A stretch of 64,000 nucleotides of DNA from Brachionus plicatilis. Lineage: Eukaryota > Rotifera > Eurotatoria > Ploima > Brachionidae. Shown here piece after piece: positions 23,536 to 36,289 of this stretch; the stretch's first letter is position 1; every line of letters starts with the position of its first letter. The notes beneath the pieces are model-generated. The model was not told where the DNA came from, searched no databases, and was given only the letters and a program-made list of their open reading frames with translations. Location: positions 432,818 to 496,817 of the forward strand of contig QEOQ01000690.1 in assembly GCA_010279815.1 (NCBI GenBank). The letters are read 5' to 3'. The translations under genes were made by a program, and so were the position numbers.

Positions 23536-23619
23536 CAGAGTTGTTCAAAAGTCATCAAGTCAAAAGTAAAAATTAAAATAAAAAGTCATTTGACTTATTT
23601 TTTCTTTTGTACAAGTCTG
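23536..23619. mobile_element. Short hAT-type MITE, 84 bp
   Basis: Ends CAGAGTTGTTCAAAAGTC and CTTTTGTACAAGTCTG are imperfect inverted repeats of the family seen at 39756-39999 and 41654-42102. The flanking 8-mers do not match, so it is old. The interior has GTCAAAAG/CTTTTGAC-like words only. Confidence 0.65.
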
Positions 23620-23794
23620 GTCATCAGGTATTTAAAAAAAAATTTTTTTCCTTCAAACTCTTTTAATGATTTCCTACAGCACCTAATTCAAGAATCAAGT
23701 TACAGGTATCAAAATGAATGTAATTGAATTTTCTAAAATTTTATCGAACAATTTTTACGAAATCTTTTTTATTTAACAAAGCTGATTTTTTTAA

Positions 23795-23865
23795 AATCAA
23801 TTGAGACGACCGCTTTGAGGGCATCCCTGTGAGTAATCTCGCTTCGCGGTCCTACTACTAATCAT
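23795..23865 (+). mobile_element. 3' end of a LINE, family A-like
   Basis: A short GC-rich island ends in CTTCGCGGTCCTACTACTAAT. This resembles the trailer and (ACT)n tail of the LINE at 14545-14587 (GCCGCGG...ACTACTACT). No coding part remains, so it would be a very short 5'-truncated copy. Confidence 0.5.
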
Positions 23866-26800
23866 CGGTTAAATTCTAAATAATCTTTTATTTAATTGTA
23901 TTGTCTCGATATTTCCAAATAATTTAGAAACAAAAATAGAGAAAAAAATGTTAAAAAAACATTTAGTTAAAGAATTCAAGAAAGCTCTCTAAAGCAACTT
24001 TTCCAGTTGGTAAAATTTTGAAACTAATTAAAATACTTTTCCTTTTAATCTAAATTTTATTGCTTCTTTTATCAATATTTTTATTTTTTTCAAATGGCAA
24101 TAGCCTTCGTTAATACCCACTTTGGAAATTGAAAATTTTTTTACAAAAATTCAAAATATTTTAATTAAATTTTCAACTAAACCAAATTAAGCTTTTATGA
24201 CAAAAAAATGAAAATTTAATTTATTATTAATTAAAATAGTAATTTTTTCTCTCAAACAGTCTGCTATTTTTTTTTAATTTTGTTCCTAAATGTAAAATAT
24301 TTCAAAATTATTTTGCTATTGAGACGTTGAGGCACAAATTATCAAAAATATTCTTTAAAAAAAAGTTATAAATTTTCTAAAAAAAGAGTTGCTTTTCGGG
24401 GTCAGTTCTATAAATTTGGGCTCAGAAGTCTGACACGTCTTAAAAAATATTAAAAAAATTAAATTTTCACAAAAAATAAAAATCATATCAGAAAATTAAT
24501 AAAATTGCCTAAATTTAAAAATGAATTTAATTTATTCTAAAACGTTTGAATATCTAAAATTTAAATTGTTTTAATTAATTTGAAAATCCAATTTAAACAT
24601 ATCAAAAAATTTTGAATTTTTGATTGTTTGAAAAGAATGTTTTTTTTATTGTTGCTCTCTATAATAATTTAAAGCTAATAAAAAATAAGAAATATTATTG
24701 ATTAAATTTGAAAAATAAGAGGTAAAAATAGAAGAATATTTGGATCTTGTAAATCAATATATGACAAATGAAAAATTATGATATATGATATTTTTTTCAT
24801 TTCGGACTGCAATTCAACATTTCATATACTGCTATTTCATGTTTTTCATAAATTTCTTCAGATGACTTTTTCAGCTGCAAAATGATGTTGCTTTGCTGTT
24901 TCCTCCAAAAAAGTACGTGATACAAAAGAATTAAATTTCAATTTTTTTATTAATAAAATATTTATTTTTTCAATTTAAATAAATAAAAAATCTATTTAAT
25001 TGCTAATTTTCATTTTCATTAATTTTTTGAATTGATATGGATGTAGATGCTTGGAGGTGAGCAAAAAAAATATAAATTTAATTTTATTTGTTTAACTTGC
25101 ATTAATATTCCCTTTGAAAGATTTATTTAAAATCCGTCAATATTAATATTTATATTTAAATTTTTTTTATTATTTTTGAAAGTCAGAAAATATTAAATAA
25201 AATAATCTAAACTTAATTCTAAGGTTATTTATCCGCCAATTTAAGAGAATTTTTTATGCAAACTAAGTTTAAAATAAACCTGACAATGAAAACCCACAAA
25301 TCTAGTGCTTAAAGGGATGAAAATTCAAACTAGACTGATTAGAATGAAATATTAATCGTTTCCTTGCAATCTGAAGTTTTGACAGCTCATAAGATTTAAG
25401 TAATTGAGCTTTTATTATTTTTTGTACATTTAGAGTGCAAATAATGGTAATATAAAAAAGGTCATCTTTTTAAATACTATTTAACTCTTTAAAATTCAAA
25501 AAAATATTTTAAAAAATCTTAAATTTAATTTCTTTTGCAAAAATTTAAATATCTATTGTAACCAAATTAAATTTTTATTATATAACTTCAAAAAAATTAT
25601 GAATTTGAATTAAAATTTTTAAACAAGTAAATAATTTACGTAATCAAAAAACAAAATTATTATTTCAAAAAATTATTTTCAATCAGAAACTATTTTTTGA
25701 TTAAAACTGCTTTTTAGATATTTTTTGATTTTTTGAAAAAAAAAATTATATCAATTAAAAATGAAGACAAATTTATTTCTTAAAAAACAGCCAATTTTGA
25801 CACTTAATGCATGGCCAAACTTTATACTACTGGTTTAATGACAGTTCATACGAGTGCCCGTTCAAAGACCGACCGTCGTTTTACCGAATGGCCTCGAAAC
25901 GGTCAAAAAAAATTCAAATTTTTTGTATTCAAAAAATTCAAAAATAAATAGTTTTATTCTTTCAAAGGGTTAAAATCTTATTTTTTTTAAAGAAAGAATA
26001 TTCAAAAAGATTTTTTATAATAAAATCTCAAAATTTGTTCTCTCTTTAGATTTTTTAAAAATTCTATTTAAAAATAGAATCTTCAAATTTTTATTAAATA
26101 TTAAACTATGCTGATTTGATGCATCAATTTTTGTTTGAAGGTCTGCAAAAATTTGCATAAATATTACCAGTTATCTATCCAATCTTTAGATGTTTTTAAT
26201 GTTGTGTCAGATACAAAAGAATTTTTTTTAGATTTTTTTGATTATAAATCAAAGATTGTACATACAATTTTGAATTTTAATAACTAAATTATTATTTTTG
26301 AATAAAAAAGCTTTTAAGAAAAAATCAAATTGTAAGAAGATTCACTTTGTTATTTCAAAATAACTTTTCAAATTTGCTGATTTCGACTAAGTTTTAGATC
26401 ATATTGCTAGCGGCAAATTTTATTTTAAAATGATTATATTTTTATATTAGTTTATTTAACAACTTGTCAAGATAAGAATATCAGATCAAATCTCAGGTCC
26501 TCGATTTTCTTTGAAGGCCATACATTTATATCCTATATCTTCTTAACAACAAATCATAAATCTAAGATCAGTTAAATTACTAGCCTAGTAACTCAAAACA
26601 ATATTTGAACTATGTCAACTTTGAAAGTCTCTAAGAGAATGATGGATATCATATTGATAAAATGAGAAAAAAATTAAAATTATTTATTATTTTAGAACAA
26701 ATTTAATTAAAAATCAAAAAATTCAATAATTTTATTTAAATCTTATTAAAGAATTTATTAAATAAACAAAATCAAAAATTTAATTTTATTTGTGACAAAA

Positions 26801-27299
26801 TTAGTTTGTTATAAAATTTTAACTATCTATTTTTCTGTAATTTAAAATATCAAAAATAAGCTTTGATTTCTAGCAAAGATTTTATTTTTGCAACAAAGAA
26901 AAAAACCTCAAATTTATTGTCTTTGTTGACGAATACACACATACATATATTAAGCTTGAAATTTTTTTATTGCAATGAAAAAAAAAATAAATAGAAAAAG
27001 CATAAAATATTATAAAAGTTATTTTAGCTTGAAATCTTGTTTTTTAGAAAATTTTCAATCCTAATTATAATTTTTGATATTTAAAAAATGTCAACATCAT
27101 CAGTTTTTCAATTGGGTTTATGTACCGAAAAATGGCTCCGTGAAAAAATCTCACGGGGCAAAAATTCATGCCTTAAAAATCATCCAAGTCAAAATTGACA
27201 CTAATTTTTGCCAGAATTTAGTTTCAGATTTTTATAAATTTTATTTGTTTTTATTATTATTTTTTTATAAAACTCTTATCATTTTGCTGACAACTCAAA
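23866..27299. other. Long AT-rich spacer with one possible coding island
   Basis: Mostly homopolymer-rich DNA. At about 24785-24915 the minus strand reads SEEIYEKHEIAVYEMLNCSPK and then a stop. The plus strand of the same block has an acceptor-like TTTCTTCAG, an open 62-nt stretch and a donor-like GTACGTGA. I cannot decide strand or reality. A plus-strand ATGGATGTAGATGCTTGGAG|GTGAGC near 25038 also looks like a small first exon. A GC-rich patch at 25840-25910 resembles a transposon end. Confidence 0.35.
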
Positions 27300-29859
27300 A
27301 TGGACTCCATTACCAACTTTTTGCCAATGTGGAAAATCAAGGAACTCAAGGATAAAGTGTACGAACTAAAAAATAGCCTTCTAGCTTTTAATTTTTTGCT
27401 TTAGGACCAATGTGGTCATGAACTACACTGAAGTAGAGGTGAAAGTGCGCGAGGCAACCAATCATGAGGCCTGGGGTCCACATGGTACATTGATGCAAGA
27501 AATAGCCCAGTACACCTTGACCTATGAGCACTATTCGGAAGTGATGGGAATGCTGTGGAAGCGAATGTTCCAAGAGAACAAAGAAAATTGGCGCATTGCC
27601 TACAAATCTCTTCTTCTATTGACTTATTTGCTCAAAAATGGCTCGGAAAAATGTGTCACAAGTGCCAGAGAACATCTGTACGATCTGCGAAGCTTGGAAA
27701 CATTTGCTTATGTGGACGAAAATGGAAAGGACCAGGGCATAAATGTTAGAATCAAAGTGAAAGAAATAATCGAGCTTGTTCAAGACGATGAACGCATCAG
27801 GGAGGAAAGAAAGAAGGCCAAGAAAAATAGGGAAAAATTTTCCGGCTATTCGACCTCTTCGATGGGCTCTTTTGGCACTAGCAGCAGGTCTTACAATGAC
27901 TTTAGTTCTTTCTCGTCAAAGAGCCATGATTTAGACGACAAAGATTGGAGAAGTAATTCGCCCACATTTGGCGAAAAGATCAGCGATTTGAAGTCCAAAG
28001 TCAAAGACATCATTGAGACTTCGACTAATCCGGACACTGAGTCCAAAAAGAAAACAACAGATACCATCTACTCGGACTCAGATGAAGAAGCCAAAAAAAA
28101 CTCTGATCCTTTCTCCGATTTGTCCAAGCGTTCGTCCATTTTTTCAAATCTGGACCCACCTAGCAAAACAAGTACCAAGGCTTCTACGGTAAGATTATAC
28201 AATAAAAAAATATTAAATATATTATTCTAAAAATATTTAATCAAAAAAAAATTAAAAATATTCTATCCAAAAATATTTTTAATTAATTAGAGTATTAAAA
28301 CTATGAAAAAATAAGAACCGATAAAATTAAAAAAAAAATTTTTCTTAAAAGAAAATTAAAAATATACTATTCTAAAAAAATTTAATTAAAAAATAATTGA
28401 TAATAAAATTTTTTTATTTAGAGTAATACAATTTCGTTAAAATAAGAACCGATAAAATTAAAAAAAAATTTTTTTCTAAAAAAAATTAAAAATATTTTAT
28501 CCAAAAATATTTTTAATTAATTGGAGTTTTAAAACTATGAAAAAATAAGAACCGATAAAATTAAACAAAAGAAATTTTTCTAAAAATAAATAAAAAATAT
28601 TTTATCCAAAAATATTTTTAATTAATTAGAGTAATAAAACTATGAAAAAATAAGAACTGATAAAATTAAAAAAAAATTTTTTCTTAACAGAAAATTAAAA
28701 ATATATTATTCTAAAAAAATTTAATTTAAAAATAATTAATAAAAAAATTTTTTTTATTTAGAGTAATAATACTTCGTCAAAATAAGAACCGATAAAATTT
28801 AAAAAAAAATTAAAAATATTTTATCAAAAAATATTTTTAATTAATTAGAGTAATAAAATTATGAAAAAATAAGAACGGATAATGTTTAAAAAAAAATTTT
28901 TTTTAAAAAAAAATAAAAATTTATTATTATAAAAATATTTAATTAAAAAATAATTAATAAAAAAAATTCTTTTAGATTAATAATACTTCGTCAAAATATA
29001 AACCGATAAAATAAAAAAAAAATTAAAAATTTTTTATCTAAAAATATTTTTTTAAAATAATGAATAAAAAAATTTTTTTTAGGGTAATAAAATTTCGACA
29101 AAATTAGAACCGATAAAATTAAACAAAAATTTTGCTAAAAAAAAACCCGAAGAAAATAAATCAAATTCAAATCCTCAGATGGCAACAAAAACAATTGATC
29201 TTTTTGACTTTGGCGAAGAAGAAGCATCAAAAAGTCAAAATAATCCAAAAACGGATGACGATTTTGCTGATTTCGGTGAATTTGTTTCCACTGGTGTGCC
29301 AAAGTCAGAACCGGCAACCCCTGCCAACAGCATAGATTTGTTCAGCTTGGACTCAGTTCCACAAATGCCAGCAATTGTGCCACAAAAGCCTCAAAATGAT
29401 GTAGACAATTTGTTCTCTATTTCCTCTAATCAGCAGCCTTCGACTGGTCAGGATCTTTTGTCGGTCTTTTCGGATACTCCAACACAAATTCAAAACTCGT
29501 TTACCATGCCAAATATCTCTTTAGGTCAGAATTGGAATCAAAATTTGGTCACCCCCACTAATCAGCCAGCACCAGTCAGGTCAAGTGAAACTGCTAAAAA
29601 AGTGACCAATACCAATTCAATTTGGGACAAGCTCGGACAATCAGTTGATATAAACTTAGACAATTTAACTCCGCATTCTAAAGGCCTGAGCAACAAAGGC
29701 AACCAAAATAGCGTTCCCTTGAAAGACCTGATGGGTCAGAGCATTCAAAGTCCTAAACTCATTCCAAATTCGTCTGTGTCGCCAAATTCAATCTCAGCGA
29801 ATTCAGGAAAGAGCATCCAAATAAATTCAAACAATAATGCTAACTTATTTGACTTCTAA
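27300..29859 (+). CDS. EpsinR / clathrin interactor 1 (ENTH-domain protein)
   Basis: Three exons: 27300-27358, 27405-28188 and 29179-29859. Junction phases match and give 507 residues. Intron 1 is only 46 nt. An in-frame second ATG at 27327 opens PMWKIKELKDKV and could be the true start, since CLINT1 begins with MWKVRELVDK. The ENTH domain (about residues 10-150) has TNVVMNYTEVEVKVREATN, WGPHGTLMQEIA, WRIAYKSLLLLTYLLKNGSE and the basic helix after VKEIIELVQDDERIREERKK. The tail is Ser/Asp-rich, with DFADFGEF (a [DE]FxxF gamma-ear binding type motif) and LFDF repeats ending in NLFDF. EpsinR binds PI4P and AP-1/GGA to help clathrin coats form at the TGN and endosomes. It differs from epsin 1 by its MWK start and lack of UIM and NPF motifs. 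A poly(A) signal is near 30044. Confidence 0.92.
28290..29120. repeat. Intronic tandem repeat in the epsinR gene
   Basis: The word AAGAACCGATAAAATT recurs eight times (about 28313, 28445, 28547, 28651, 28784, 28872, 28997 and 29104) with spacing of about 90-130 bp. Each unit has a TTTAGAGTAATAAAA segment that itself resembles a 3' splice site. Two unit lengths alternate irregularly. The last unit runs into the real acceptor before 29179. Confidence 0.85.
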
Positions 29860-31014
29860 AATATTGAACCCAAAATTGTATATAATGAATGAGTTTAATT
29901 CGGTTAGTTTAATTTAATATTTCACATAAAAACTAGCCGCATAACTAAAAGCCTTTTTTATTTATTTGAGAAACACAAAAAAGAAAAATCTTCTTTTAGA
30001 GCTGAAATTTTATTCTATAATTGTTTAAATTAATTTTGTAAAATTTAATAAAATTTAAAAAAAAAATATTTTAACACAATTTTTTAGGTCAAACTTTTGA
30101 AATAGATGTTTGTTTTTTTAAGAGATTTTTATCAAAAATATTCTTGATCTTACACCGTTGCTTTGGAACAACAATTTTTGGTGAATTTTCCGTAAATTGT
30201 AAAAGGATCCAAAAAAAAAAATTTTTTTTCTTCAAAATAATAAAGAAATAAAAAAAAAATTTTTCAAGTTCAAATGATTCTTTCGAATAGAGTTTGTTTT
30301 GAAATTTGGTTATTTTCTCTACAAATTTAAGATAAAACAATAAGTCTAGCTTAAAAATAAGAGATCTATATTTCTTTTAGAAGTTTATTTTCAAAAAAAA
30401 ACTATGAGATTTAATGAAACTTTTTAAATTAAACTGTGAATTTGATAGTTGAAAAAAGACTAAGAGGAAACTATTTAAAATATGAGTAAGAATTTATCGC
30501 ACAATATTAATGTTTGAATTGCACAATAAAAATATGAATTATGTAAATAGAAAAATTAATATCACAACTTAATTGCACAATATTAAATGAACAACATTTT
30601 TTATTATTTATATAATAATTTTGATTAATTGTACAATTTAGATTTCGAATGAAGCTAATAAATTTGAAGAAAAACAGTTAAAAATATCGATCGTGATACA
30701 TACGAATTTAGAATAAAGAGAGGCAGATTTAGAGTAAGCTTGTCTGATTTAAGTTTTTGTTTATTTTTTAAAAATTAAAATAAATTTTAAAATTTAAAAC
30801 AAAGGTTGTATCGACCGCTTGCGCAACTCCTTCAACCCTTTTTTGGTATTTATAATGTTTGAAAAAAGAAGTAAAAAAAAAAAAAAAAAAAATATAAAGA
30901 AAAAAACAAGAAAAAATTAAATTATTAAAATCCTTATTTCAAGTTATGTTTATGTTCATATTACTATTAACTTTTATAATATATCAAGATAAAATCAATC
31001 AAATTTCGGTTTCA
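29860..31014. other. EpsinR 3' UTR and AT-rich spacer
   Basis: AATAAAATTT at about 30044 is the likely poly(A) signal of the epsinR gene. The remainder contains scattered GCACAAT/ATTGTGC words near 30500-30600 and no gene. Confidence 0.5.
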
Positions 31015-31565
31015 GACAAGTCAAGTTCTAATAAATAAAGATCTTCATGAGAAACATCGCTCTTATAAAATTCTTGTAAACTTTTTTTCGAATCACAGAG
31101 GGGAGTAGCCGTTGTAATAGTTCTGCTTGAGAAGCCTCGATTATATTCTTTAACTAGTTGCCAAATAAGTGGATTAGCAGAATTTTCTGCTCAGTTATAG
31201 TAATTTAAATTAGATTCCAGTGCTCTTTCATTCAAAGTTTTTATATTGTATTTACGACTGGTAAAGTGTAACATGCATGATGGAGTATCGAACTGAAAAT
31301 TCAGAATTGTTCTTATGGATGAGTTTTGAATCACTTGGGCTTTTCTTAGTCTGATATCAGACAAACAAGGAAACGCAAAGAAAGAGTATTCAAAAACTGA
31401 TCCAATGAGAAGGCTATAAATGTTAAAAAGAATTTTAGTATCTAATTTCCAATATTTACTTGAAAGTATTTTCAAGATATTTAATCTGTTTTGAAATTTT
31501 TTAAGTTGTACTTGCAGTGTTTATTTAGATAGAGCCACTTGTGCTCATTTGGTTTATCTAAGTAA
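31015..31565 (-). mobile_element. LINE family B, C-terminal third (dead)
   Basis: Minus-strand reading from about 31565: LDKPNEHKWLYLNKH, NRLNILKILSSKYWKL, ILFNIYSLLIGSVFEYS, KAQVIQNSSIRTIL, YNIKTLNERALESN. After one in-frame stop it continues NPLIWQLVKEYNRGFSSR to a final stop near 31015. This is the post-RT region of a Jockey-like ORF2. Other copies of the same family sit at 5520-6900, 13210-15075 and 40680-42215. Confidence 0.75.
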
Positions 31566-31614
31566 TTTTCTTGAGCTCGATTTGGGCTACTATAATTGTG
31601 TAACTAAATTAGTT

Positions 31615-31680
31615 TATTTGAAAAAAAGAGGTAGACCAAAAAATGCCACGTCAGCTTTAAATAAAGATTAATTAGATTTT
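31615..31680 (+). other. AT-hook peptide remnant
   Basis: The plus strand reads KKRGRPKNATSALNKD and then a stop. RGRP is the AT-hook core. A related tail, KRKRGAPKKATKALVRM-stop, is at 40435-40497. I infer these are C-terminal ends of a mobile-element protein (such tails occur on MULE/FLYWCH-type proteins), but nothing upstream is readable. Confidence 0.35.
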
Positions 31681-31837
31681 TTTACTGTGAGACTAATTTT
31701 TTTTTGTTTTATTAATAAATTAAATTGTACAATTCATTATTTTATTTTTGAATGAGAAAAAAAAATAAATTTTTTGTGTAATTGATATTTTTGAATTGTG
31801 TAATTAATATTTCCTCTTTAAAAAATATTTAATTATT

Positions 31838-31994
31838 TACAGTACAATTTAAAACTAACTTGTACATTTCTTTTCATCGACTCTTCCGTTTCCTTTCCTC
31901 AACTCTTCCTTTCCTTTCCTAAGAGTTGAAGAAAGGAATAATCGAGAAAGAGTCGAAGAACAAAATGCATACAAGTTATTTTTAATTTGTACTG
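31838..31994. mobile_element. Tc1/mariner-type MITE, 157 bp, TA-flanked
   Basis: CAGTACAATTTAAAACTAAC at the left is mirrored by TTTTTAATTTGTACTG at the right, and both ends abut TA. The interior is a hairpin made of CGACTCTTCC/GAAAGAGTCG-type words. A partial second copy lies at 39120-39217. Confidence 0.75.
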
Positions 31995-32849
31995 TAGATA
32001 CATTTAATAAAGATATCAAGCGATTTTTTTATGAAAATTTTTAATGACGGCAAAAAGATTTAAATTAATTTTATTTTGTTCAATTTTTTTATAAAGAAAA
32101 TAAAAATTTAAAAATATCTTTACTGATGACATTTTTTTTTAACTAAACCACTTTAAAAATTATCTGCTAAAAAATTGTTAAAAAGAAAAAAAAATTTATT
32201 TTTGAGGTCAAAAATGAATTAGCCTTTTTTTATTTAAAAAAGTTAGAAAAAATAAAAACATATTTGAAGAAATTTTTTTGGTAAATTTTTAACCTACAGA
32301 TTCTGGAAATTGATTTTACAGATGTGTATCTACAGATTGATCGTATTTTTTTGAAACACTTTATTTTTACTTACAAATTTTAAATGATTAGTCTGCTCTT
32401 TATCTTCGCTATTAAAATTAATAAAAATATCTTATGTGCTAACTTTCAAACTTCATCCATTCATAATTTTGAATGTAACTCAATTATTGATCAATTATGA
32501 TTATAGAAGAATTTTGTAGCTCCTAAAAAATGGTTGATTGTAGAATCCTGATAAAATGATTGAGTCAGATCACTAAAATAAGATAAATAAATGATGAATT
32601 GAAAAATATTTATATAAAAATTTATAATCTTTTAAGCTGGATATATTTAATTTCAAACAGCTGTCGAACTGGACTCTTGATATCATTATTTATGATCAGT
32701 TGGTAGTCTCAAAGCATATTCAGACTTTTAGCTAGAATTTCAAGATTAATCAAAAATAAATCCTTTTATTTAATTTTTTAAAATTATTGCTGAAAAATAT
32801 TGTCATGAATTAAAAGAAATTAAACAATTGAAAAAGTTAAGTTAAATTT
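31995..32849. other. AT-rich spacer, nothing supported
   Basis: No coding or repeat structure recognised. Confidence 0.5.
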
Positions 32850-34265
32850 TTTAGTTGTTCTTAAATTGCGGGATTCAAGGAAACTAAAACACGGAACAGA
32901 CATCCGGAACCTTCTAAAGTTCGGAAGATAGGATACGGAATTTTTTTATTTTCTTTGCTTATTTAAGTATTTGCTTTAGAAAATTCTAGAAAAATCGCAC
33001 TTTTTCAAAAAGATTATAGTCCTTCGGACATTAAAAATATATCCCTATTGTTCCTTTAAAGCAAAAAAAAATAGGCAAAATGAAAATAATTTTACATTTT
33101 TAAATTTTCATATTTTTGGATTTTTTGTGCAATATTTCAGAAAATAAAAAAAAAACTCTTCCAATTTATTAAAATAATATATATATATAAAATAAGTTTC
33201 AAAAATTTAACATGGTTGTATTTGACAAAAAAATCAAACTTATCCAAACTTAACAGTACTTGCACCAGGGTACAAGCCGTACCGTAAAACTAAATCCACT
33301 AAATTGACCGCTTCCAGCTAGGTCGGCTCCGTACCAGGCGAACCGTACCAAGCATACTAGCCAAACCGTACCAGGCGTAATAGCTATACCATGGAAGGGT
33401 TAATAACAATGATTCTTTCTATTTTTTTTCCTTTTAACTGTTCTTTGTTTATTAATGTTTCGAAATTTTCTAAAATAAATTTTTTTTTTGAAATTGAAAA
33501 TTTGACTGTATAGTTTCCTTGATACCAGGCTATTTATACCTTGTTAAATTAGCTAAATTAATTTTAAAAGAGTCTGAGCCGAATCTTTTTTTTTCAAAAG
33601 AAATATTTAATAAACTTTTTCTCGTGTGTTTATCTGTCAAGTCACACTGTTAGTCGTTACCCTCTCATTTTCTCATCCGGACTTGGGACCGGCAACGGTA
33701 TGATTGCAACTCAACAGTCAGCGGCCAAAGTTACATATGGGACGTTCATCATAAACAGCGCCACTCATCCGAGCACTTAATGGCTGCGAACTCGGCAGAG
33801 TTAATCACTCTGTTAACTCTCACTTTTATTTACAAGTTACCAAAATTAAAAATAAAAATTAAATGAAATTTTGCACAAAAAATCTAAAAATATGAAAATT
33901 TAAAAATGTAAATTTTTCTACATTTTGCCAAAAAATATACATTTTAAAAAAGCATTTTACATTTTTAATGCAAAAAACAAAAGAAAAATTTAATTTTTAG
34001 CTTATAAAAGATTGTTACTGTTCTTTTTTAATTTATCAAAAACAACAATAAAAAAATTTTGAAAAAAAAAACTTTTGCTTGTAAATAAAAGTTTTTCATT
34101 ATTTATTCTAAAAGTTTTTTATTCCGTATCCTTAGTTCCGAACTCTAGTAGGTTCCGGTTCAGTAATTTAGGGCCCAGTTCCGGAGGGCTGATTCCGTGA
34201 ATTAGTTACCTTAAATTCCGGTTCCATTGTTCTGTTTCCGTAATTTAGGAACAACTAAATTTTCA
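32850..34265. mobile_element. Inverted-repeat element about 1.4 kb, hosting a nested one
   Basis: TAGTTGTTCTTAAATTGCGG at the left end is mirrored by CGTAATTTAGGAACAACTA at the right end. Inside both ends lie clusters of CCGGAA/TTCCGG words. Two GC-richer islands (33245-33400 and 33640-33830) lie in the nested element at 33074-33929. The same CACGGA/CCGGA vocabulary recurs in the element at 42626-43408. No transposase is readable and boundaries are approximate. Confidence 0.6.
33074..33929. mobile_element. Nested inverted-repeat element with GG...CC ends, 856 bp (copy D)
   Basis: GGCAAAATG at 33074 and CATTTTGCC ending at 33929 bound arms of about 65 bp that share ACATTTTTAAATTTTCATAT and GATTTTTTGTGCAA. 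The exact 8-bp duplication AAAAAATA lies at 33066-33073 and 33930-33937, though in homopolymeric sequence. The interior carries GC-rich, non-coding islands. Confidence 0.65.
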
Positions 34266-36120
34266 TATTTTTTTTTTACAAAATCTTTGAAAATTAAATT
34301 AATAATATTAAATATTGAATGTTTAAATGAAATTTAAATTGAAATATTTATTATTAAAAAATTAAAAAATTGAAATAATTAATTAATTATTAGCTAGATG
34401 AAAGAAAAAAAAAACTTTCTATCATTTTATGTACTCTAAAACTATGTCAAGTGACTTTTAATTTTTTATATTGATAAAACTGAAAATCCAACAATTTTTT
34501 ATTAAATTTTGATAAAGAAAATATCTAACATTCTTAGCAGATGATTTACAAAAGAACAAAGTTTAGATAAGAGATAATGATTAGATGGGTTACAAAGCAT
34601 TCGAAATCGGTCCATTATAATATAATAAAAAAATAATTGAAGCATAAATTTCGTTTTTTGCAAATTTTCAAAATTACCTTTTTACTAAAGAGATTAGACT
34701 AATTTTATGAACCCATTAATATTTAAAATTAATTTTAGGTTAAAAGTAAATGTAAAAGAGAAATCATTTTGTGTGCATAAAATGATTATATTGTCAATTT
34801 TTTTTAATTTAAATTTAATATTAAGTGAATAATCATACTGTAAGTGAAAATGATGTAAGCCTGCTTAGGGCTAAAAAAATCAAAAAAAAAAAGAGTCGCC
34901 CATTTTTAAAAGACGGTGACTAATTTGTAAGCTTTTTTTTCTCTAAATCAAATAGTAATCTAAATTTTAAATCTAACTATGATTGAATTTATCGCTTCAA
35001 AATATCTTCAAACTTGACAAACATAAATTTTGAAACGATAAATTAGGCTTAGTCATATCGAAAAAAAGAGGGCCTCTAAAGCCATTTAATTAAAAATTTA
35101 GTAAAATTGGATTAAGTCGGTAAATCAATAATTATAGTTTTTAAACTTTTTTAAGTTTATTTTTTTTGTTTACAATAATTTATTTAAAAAAGAGTATGGA
35201 CATTGAAAGTTGTTATTTAGGGACGCACTTGGTGGGTACGTTTTGCTATTAGCTTCGAATTTATTCTGGCACGAATTTCAGCTAATGTTCATATTAAAGA
35301 TTAGATTTGATATACTAAACAAAAATACTACTAGAGAGTTTTTTTCTAATAGAATTATTCAAATTTTTACCAAAAAAATATCTTTTTTTTATTTTTTGTT
35401 GATTTTATGAATAAAGAGATTTTAAATTTTTAATATTCTGAAAAGGGACGCAGTAATGTTTCATAGTCATTTTAGTGCATAGATCAATCATTTTTTGAAT
35501 TCAATGGAACTGAATTAATATTTCTTCTTTTTTTCTGCTACATTTCTTATCATTCCGAAAATTTTTTATTCCATATTTTTTTTATAATTGTATGAACTAG
35601 TATTTTTTCTTCTATCATAACTCCATATTGTGCATTTTTCTAAAACTCATTTTCATTCTTAGTTCATTAGAGACTTAAAATTTTTTTCCCTGAACGACTT
35701 TTTCCTTAAAGACTTGAACAATTTTGTAATCCGTCTCTCCTCGATTTTCAATAAAATTTTCTTTTGTCGTGGGAATTTAAATATGGAAGAAATATCCGAG
35801 ATATGGTATGACATATATTTGAAAATTTTGTTTTTAAATTTTAATTTGAGAATGTTTATTTTGAATTTTTTAGGGTATTTTATTTGTTTTATGTATTTAA
35901 TTTTGCTAAAGAAGTAAAAGCTGGATGTAGAATTAAAACAAAAAAAAATTATTTTCATGACTTATTAGAAAAATTAATAAAGTCCAAGAGAAATGAAAAT
36001 AGTTAACTAAATTCGACCTGAATTTTAGGGTTTTTTTATAAAATCAAAATTTAACTTAGTTTCTAAACTGTTGTTCATTTTATTTACTTTTTTTAATAAA
36101 TAATTTTCAATTTGTGAATA
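34266..36120. other. AT-rich spacer with a small hairpin
   Basis: No gene. A 65-bp imperfect hairpin (AATTTATCGCTTCAAAAT mirrored near 35045) lies at about 34985-35050. Frames at 35210-35410 and 35659-35958 on opposite strands are Phe/Lys/Ile-rich chance ORFs. Confidence 0.45.
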
Positions 36121-36289
36121 GCAATTTTTTAGTACCAATTAATAGGAGAAATTTTTCAAATTAAAATTATTTATCAATTTTGGGCGCATTTTATGACCAA
36201 AAAGAACCATCAGCAATTAATAAATTATTGATAAGTGAATTGAAAAAAAAATTAAGAAAAATTTCCTATTAATAGGTACTCAGAAATTG
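36121..36289. repeat. Short inverted-repeat element, about 170 bp
   Basis: AGTACCAATTAATAGGAGAA at the left is mirrored by TTTCCTATTAATAGGTACT at the right, with outer AATTTTTT/GAAATT extensions. It has MITE form. I could not fix its target duplication. Confidence 0.6.

Noticed and set aside
27074..27355. 93-codon plus-strand ORF overlapping epsinR exon 1
   Set aside because: It is in a different frame from the MWKIKELKDK start and has no domain. The short splice to exon 2 explains the region better.
28290..29120. Regular repeats that could suggest a CRISPR array
   Set aside because: Units and spacers are degenerate AT-rich DNA inside a spliced animal intron, with no cas genes.
35659..35958. 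99-codon minus-strand ORF and overlapping 67-codon plus-strand ORF
   Set aside because: Nearly all Phe/Ile/Lys/Asn codons, as expected by chance in such AT-rich DNA; no motif or splice support.
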